The notes under the pieces: generated by a model
What the model saw: the letters and a program-made list of their open reading frames with translations, nothing else
Database searches by the model: none
What the model was told of the DNA's origin: nothing
Part shown: positions 39,615 to 43,128 of the stretch, piece by piece
Layout of the letters: each line of letters starts with the position of its first letter
How positions within the stretch are numbered: position 1 is the stretch's first letter
Made by a program: the position numbers and the translations under genes
Assembly: GCA_903835065.1 (NCBI GenBank)
Contig: CAILLO010000018.1
Span: 1-43,128 of the forward strand
Source of the DNA: an uncultured Eubacteriales bacterium
GTDB lineage: Bacteria; Bacillota; Clostridia; Saccharofermentanales; UBA5734
Length of the DNA: 43,128 nt
Reading direction: 5' to 3'

Positions 39615-40771
39615 CCTCCGCCGGTCCGGCGGACGGCCCTGCGGCTCTGCGGGCGGGTGCGCCGCGTCGCGTCCTCGTCGCCATGAGCGGCGGTGTGGAC
39701 AGTTCGGTCGCGGCCGCGCTGCTGGCGCAGGCCGGATACGATGTCGCCGGGGCGACGATGCGCCTCGGGGACGAGGAGATGGACCGCGCCGCCGAGGGCG
39801 GCTGCTGCTCGCTCGAGGCCGTCGAGGACGCGCGCCGCGTCTGCTACCGGATCGGCGTCCCTTTCCACGTGCTCGATTTCCGCGCCTCGTTCCGGGAGCA
39901 CGTCGTCGAGCCCTTCCTCGACGCCTATCTGCGTGGCGAGACGCCGAATCCCTGCATCGCCTGCAACCGGTTCGTGAAGTTCGAGGCGTTCCTCGCGAAG
40001 GCGCGCCTGCTGAGCTACGACGCGGTCGCGACGGGCCACTACGCCCGCGTGGAGGAGGATCCCGCGGCGGCGGGACGGTTCCGCCTGCTGCGCGGCCTCG
40101 ATCCGCGCAAGGACCAGAGCTACGCGCTCTACATGCTCGGGCAGGACGTGCTCGCCCACCTGGTGCTGCCCGTCGGCGGTCTCGAGAAGGCGGAGACGCG
40201 GCGGATCGCCGCCGGGCTCGGACTCGCCGTCTCCGACAAGCCCGACAGCCAGGAGATCTGCTTCGTCCCGGACGGAGACCACGCCGGCTTCATCGCCGCG
40301 CGCCGACCCGGTGCCGGAAGGCCGGGCCGGTTCGTCGACCGGTCGGGCCGCTCGCTCGGCACGCACGACGGCGTGCACCGCTTCACCGTGGGCCAGCGCA
40401 AGGGGCTCGGCCGCGCATTCGGCCAGCGCACCTACGTGGTACGTCTCGACGCCGCGACCGGCGACGTCGTGCTGGGGACGGACGAAGACCTGTGGAGCTC
40501 CGTCGCGACCGTGCGCGACGTGCGGTTCACGCGGGAGGAGTACCGTCGGGAGGCGGTCGAGGCAGTGGAGTCGGGACTGCCCGTCGATGTGCAGGTGCGG
40601 TACGGCGCGAAGCCGACGTCGGCGCGGCTGCGGCTTTCCGCCGACGGCACGGCCCGATTCGCGTCCGACCGCCCGGTCCGCGCCGTGACGCCGGGCCAGG
40701 CCGCCGTCTTCTACCGCGGCGAGGAAGTGCTGGGCGGCGGGACGATTGCTCCCGAATCCCGACCGGAATGA
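39611..40771 (+). CDS. mnmA: tRNA-specific 2-thiouridylase MnmA
   Basis: 386 residues. The PP-loop VLVAMSGGVDSSVAAALL (residues 21-38), then TPNPCIACNRFVKFEAFL with Cys115 as the persulfide-accepting/nucleophilic cysteine, DPRKDQSYALYMLGQ, and Cys217 in SDKPDSQEICFVPDGD. The C-terminal barrel has FTVGQRKGLGRAFGQRTYVV. It puts the 2-thio group on U34 of tRNA-Glu, -Gln and -Lys. The start is the ATG of ATGA overlapping the larE stop, with no real SD, so translation depends on larE. The first 18 residues (Ala/Gly/Pro-rich) are longer than in most MnmA proteins. Confidence 0.95.
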   Translation: MTSAGPADGPAALRAGAPRRVLVAMSGGVDSSVAAALLAQAGYDVAGATMRLGDEEMDRAAEGGCCSLEAVEDARRVCYRIGVPFHVLDFRASFREHVVEPFLDAYLRGETPNPCIACNRFVKFEAFLAKARLLSYDAVATGHYARVEEDPAAAGRFRLLRGLDPRKDQSYALYMLGQDVLAHLVLPVGGLEKAETRRIAAGLGLAVSDKPDSQEICFVPDGDHAGFIAARRPGAGRPGRFVDRSGRSLGTHDGVHRFTVGQRKGLGRAFGQRTYVVRLDAATGDVVLGTDEDLWSSVATVRDVRFTREEYRREAVEAVESGLPVDVQVRYGAKPTSARLRLSADGTARFASDRPVRAVTPGQAAVFYRGEEVLGGGTIAPESRPE

Positions 40772-40774
40772 GGG

Positions 40775-40803
40775 TTGACGTGCACACTTCGATTTGTTAC
40801 TAT
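40775..40803 (+). promoter_or_regulatory. Sigma-A-type promoter of cysK
   Basis: TTGACG at 40775-40780, 17 bases, TACTAT at 40798-40803. It starts 4 bases after the mnmA stop. Confidence 0.75.
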
Positions 40804-40816
40804 AAATACATAGTAA
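40797..40816 (+). promoter_or_regulatory. Palindromic operator over the cysK -10 (Rrf2/CymR-type candidate)
   Basis: TTACTAT (40797-40803) and ATAGTAA (40810-40816) are perfect inverted repeats with a 6-base spacer. The site covers the -10 and the start point, so a bound protein would repress. The heptamer CATAGTA/TACTATG recurs at the first Rrf2 promoter. The region is strikingly AT-rich for this genome. Confidence 0.7.
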
Positions 40817-40852
40817 TCCTATTAGACATGTAGGAGATAAGAGGTGGACCCC

Positions 40853-41794
<942 letters not shown>

Positions 41795-41833
41795 CTCGGA
41801 CCCCATCGCGGACGGATCCGGAAACACGGGGCG

Positions 41834-41869
41834 GACCGTCCGGCGGAAGCCGGACGGTCAGCTTCTTTT
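41834..41869 (+). terminator. Rho-independent terminator of cysK
   Basis: GACCGTCCGGC (41834-41844) and GCCGGACGGTC (41849-41859) form a perfect 11-base stem with a GGAA loop, followed by AGCTTCTTTT. Confidence 0.92.
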
Positions 41870-41881
41870 GATGTTGATTTC

Positions 41882-41909
41882 ATGATTCTCGAATCATTTG
41901 AATATCAAA
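41882..41909 (+). promoter_or_regulatory. Two joined palindromes, one FabT-like, before the flavin oxidoreductase gene
   Basis: First, ATGATTC (41882-41888) and GAATCAT (41891-41897) around TC. Second, TTTGAATATCAAA (41897-41909), which differs at one position from the streptococcal FabT (MarR-family fatty-acid repressor) core TTTGATTATCAAA. They share the T at 41897. The second overlaps the -35 area of the promoter below, so repression is likely. Confidence 0.65.
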
Positions 41910-41922
41910 AGAGTCGCATTCG

Positions 41923-41931
41923 TGGTATGGT
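41923..41931 (+). promoter_or_regulatory. Extended -10 promoter of the flavin oxidoreductase gene
   Basis: TGGTATGGT, 33 bases before the ATG at 41965; the -35 region falls in the FabT-like palindrome. Confidence 0.5.
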
Positions 41932-41964
41932 GAATTATCGCATGGCCCGATAAAAGGAGACCTC

Positions 41965-42912
41965 ATGAAGCTTCCCACCCTGCGCATCGCCGATCTCGCC
42001 GCCCGCCTCCCGGTCCTGCAGGGCGGGATGGCCGTCCGCATCTCCACGGCGCCGCTCGCCGCCGCCGTCGCCAACGAGGGCGGCATCGGCATCATCGCGG
42101 GCACCGGCATGGAGCCGGAGGAGCTTCGCGACGAGATCCGCAAGGCGCGCGGCCTGTCGGACGGCATCCTCGGGGTCAACGTCCTTTTCGCCGTCAACAG
42201 GTTCGCCGACCTCGTGAAGACGGCGATATCGGAGAAGATCGACCTGGTCGTCTCGGGCGCCGGGTTCTCGCGCGACATGTTCGGCTGGGGCAAGGACAGC
42301 GGCACCCCGATCGTGCCGGTCGTCTCGTCCGCGAAGCTGGCGGTGCTGGCCGAAAAGCTCGGCGCGGCGGCCGTCGTCGTCGAAGGCAAGGAAGCGGGGG
42401 GCCACCTCGGCACCGACCGCCCCATGCGGGCCATCCTGCCGGAAGTCCGCGCCGCGGTCCAGATCCCCGTCATCGGCGCCGGCGGCGTCATCGACGGCTA
42501 CGACATCGCGGAGACACTGCGGCTCGGCGCGGATGGCGTGCAGATGGGGACTCGGTTCGCCGCGAGCCTCGAATCGAACGCCTCGGAGGAATTCAAGCGC
42601 ATGTACGTGGCCGCGCGTCCGGAGGACGTGGTGCACGTGCACAGCCCCGTCGGATTGCCCGGACAGGGCCTGCGCAACGCATTCTTCGAGAGCGTCGAGA
42701 GCGGGAGCCACGTCGACGGCGAACCCTGCCAGGCGTGCCTCAAGCGCTGCAGCCACAGCTTCTGCATCATGGACGCGCTCGTGAACGCGAACCGCAACGG
42801 CGACCCGTCGAAGGCGCTGGTCTTCTGCGGCGAGTGCGTGGACCGCATCCACGACATCCTCTCGGTGCCCGACATCATCCGCAACCTGCGCCGCGAATTC
42901 GCTCTGGCGTAG
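41965..42912 (+). CDS. Nitronate monooxygenase/FabK-like NAD(P)H-flavin oxidoreductase with cysteine-rich tail
   Basis: 315 residues. The FMN barrel has PVLQGGMAVRISTAPLAAAV, NEGGIGIIAGTGM, LGVNVLFAV, VVSGAGFSRDM, VVVEGKEAGGHLG and VIGAGGVIDGYDIAETLRLG with ADGVQMGTRF. This is the 2-nitropropane dioxygenase/FabK superfamily. The last 70 residues carry CQACLKRCSHSFC and, further on, FCGECVD, a pattern that could hold an Fe-S cluster and is absent from standard FabK. The start has the SD AAAAGGAG. The FabT-like operator suggests a link to fatty-acid metabolism, perhaps as an enoyl-ACP reductase or an unsaturated-acid isomerase. It could instead be a nitronate-detoxifying enzyme. Confidence 0.88.
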   Translation: MKLPTLRIADLAARLPVLQGGMAVRISTAPLAAAVANEGGIGIIAGTGMEPEELRDEIRKARGLSDGILGVNVLFAVNRFADLVKTAISEKIDLVVSGAGFSRDMFGWGKDSGTPIVPVVSSAKLAVLAEKLGAAAVVVEGKEAGGHLGTDRPMRAILPEVRAAVQIPVIGAGGVIDGYDIAETLRLGADGVQMGTRFAASLESNASEEFKRMYVAARPEDVVHVHSPVGLPGQGLRNAFFESVESGSHVDGEPCQACLKRCSHSFCIMDALVNANRNGDPSKALVFCGECVDRIHDILSVPDIIRNLRREFALA

Positions 42913-43083
42913 GGCACGACTCCGGCTCACGAGACCGCCGCGCGCCATGCCACGAGCCATCGAGGCGTCCATCGACCCCCTCGACGCGCGGGTCGACTGC
43001 AATCCTTGACTCCTGAGTGAAGAAGTAACCTCCCGAATCGGACGGAACAGGGGTTTCAGGGCCAAGCGATCTGCTTAGCAACG

Positions 43084-43128
43084 TGCTATTCTAGGGGTGC
43101 ATGAAGGGGAAAAGGGCGACTTGAACAC
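43084..43128 (+). promoter_or_regulatory. Extended -10 promoter and start region of a gene beyond the right edge
   Basis: TGCTATTCT at 43084-43092. An ATG at 43101 opens a frame of only seven codons (TGA at 43122-43124). A TTG at 43121 with GGGGAAAAGGG before it could be the start of the next gene. The 170 bases before this hold nothing else I can name. Confidence 0.45.

Noticed and set aside
41965-42912. Calling the flavoprotein an enoyl-ACP reductase (FabK) outright
   Set aside because: The superfamily includes nitronate monooxygenases and others; the operator hints at fatty-acid control but the sequence alone does not fix the reaction.

Overview
This is a 43 kb, GC-rich (roughly two-thirds G+C), densely coding bacterial segment. 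The gene content suggests a single-membrane, rod-shaped, fermentative anaerobe, most likely a GC-rich member of the Bacillota/Clostridia or a relative. Supporting genes are a class B sortase, MreB, a secreted amidase and a C39-like protein with Pro/Thr-rich wall linkers, a pyrophosphate-dependent phosphofructokinase, a CoA-disulfide reductase fusion, CymR/IscR-type regulators and a FabT-like operator. Most genes have clear Shine-Dalgarno (SD) sites. Promoters are sigma-A-like, many with an extended -10 (TGnTAnnnT). I see no tRNA, rRNA, CRISPR array, insertion sequence or phage gene. The lineage is an inference from gene content only.

Layout. (1) 1-3423: sulfur/thiol redox, with the end of a TusA-like protein, a four-domain CoA-disulfide reductase/rhodanese/TusA/DsrE fusion and a CoiA-like protein. 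(2) 3809-11565: cell envelope, with a C39-like protein, an N-acetylmuramoyl-alanine amidase, MreB, a small membrane/coiled-coil protein, sortase B, and a membrane protein paired with a phosphodiester glycosidase. Two gene wrecks lie here: an ABC-transporter ATPase and an inorganic pyrophosphatase. (3) 11678-19420: glycan use in decay. Intact genes are an esterase, a VOC protein, a 2-hydroxyacid dehydrogenase and a 905-residue glycosidase. Between them lie fragments of a sialate O-acetylesterase, a sugar-phosphate isomerase, a GH2 enzyme, an alpha-L-rhamnosidase-like enzyme and a GH43 enzyme. (4) 19423-30954: an AEC transporter, then a ROK repressor with a palindromic operator at its start point and a related site before the next gene. 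The following row of genes is a DegT-type aminotransferase, a ceramidase-like hydrolase, a tiny membrane protein, an Fe-S flavoenzyme of the 2,4-dienoyl-CoA reductase type, both subunits of aconitase X, a Nif3-like protein and PPi-phosphofructokinase. I know of no named pathway with this combination, and it is my best candidate for an undescribed system. (5) 30959-36052: a MoxR/DUF58/DUF4129 operon, a DUF5808 miniprotein and a secreted PIG-L deacetylase. (6) 36117-41869: cysteine and sulfur assimilation, with two Rrf2-family regulators, MetY, LarE overlapping MnmA, and CysK under a palindromic operator. (7) 41882-43128: a FabT-like operator and a nitronate-monooxygenase/FabK-like flavoprotein, then the promoter of a gene beyond the window.

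The parts connect. Sulfur handling recurs at both ends of the window. A dead soluble pyrophosphatase alongside an intact PPi-dependent phosphofructokinase fits PPi-driven glycolysis. The row of decaying glycosidases points to recent loss of some polysaccharide-use capacity. All functions are read from sequence motifs by eye; no database search was possible.
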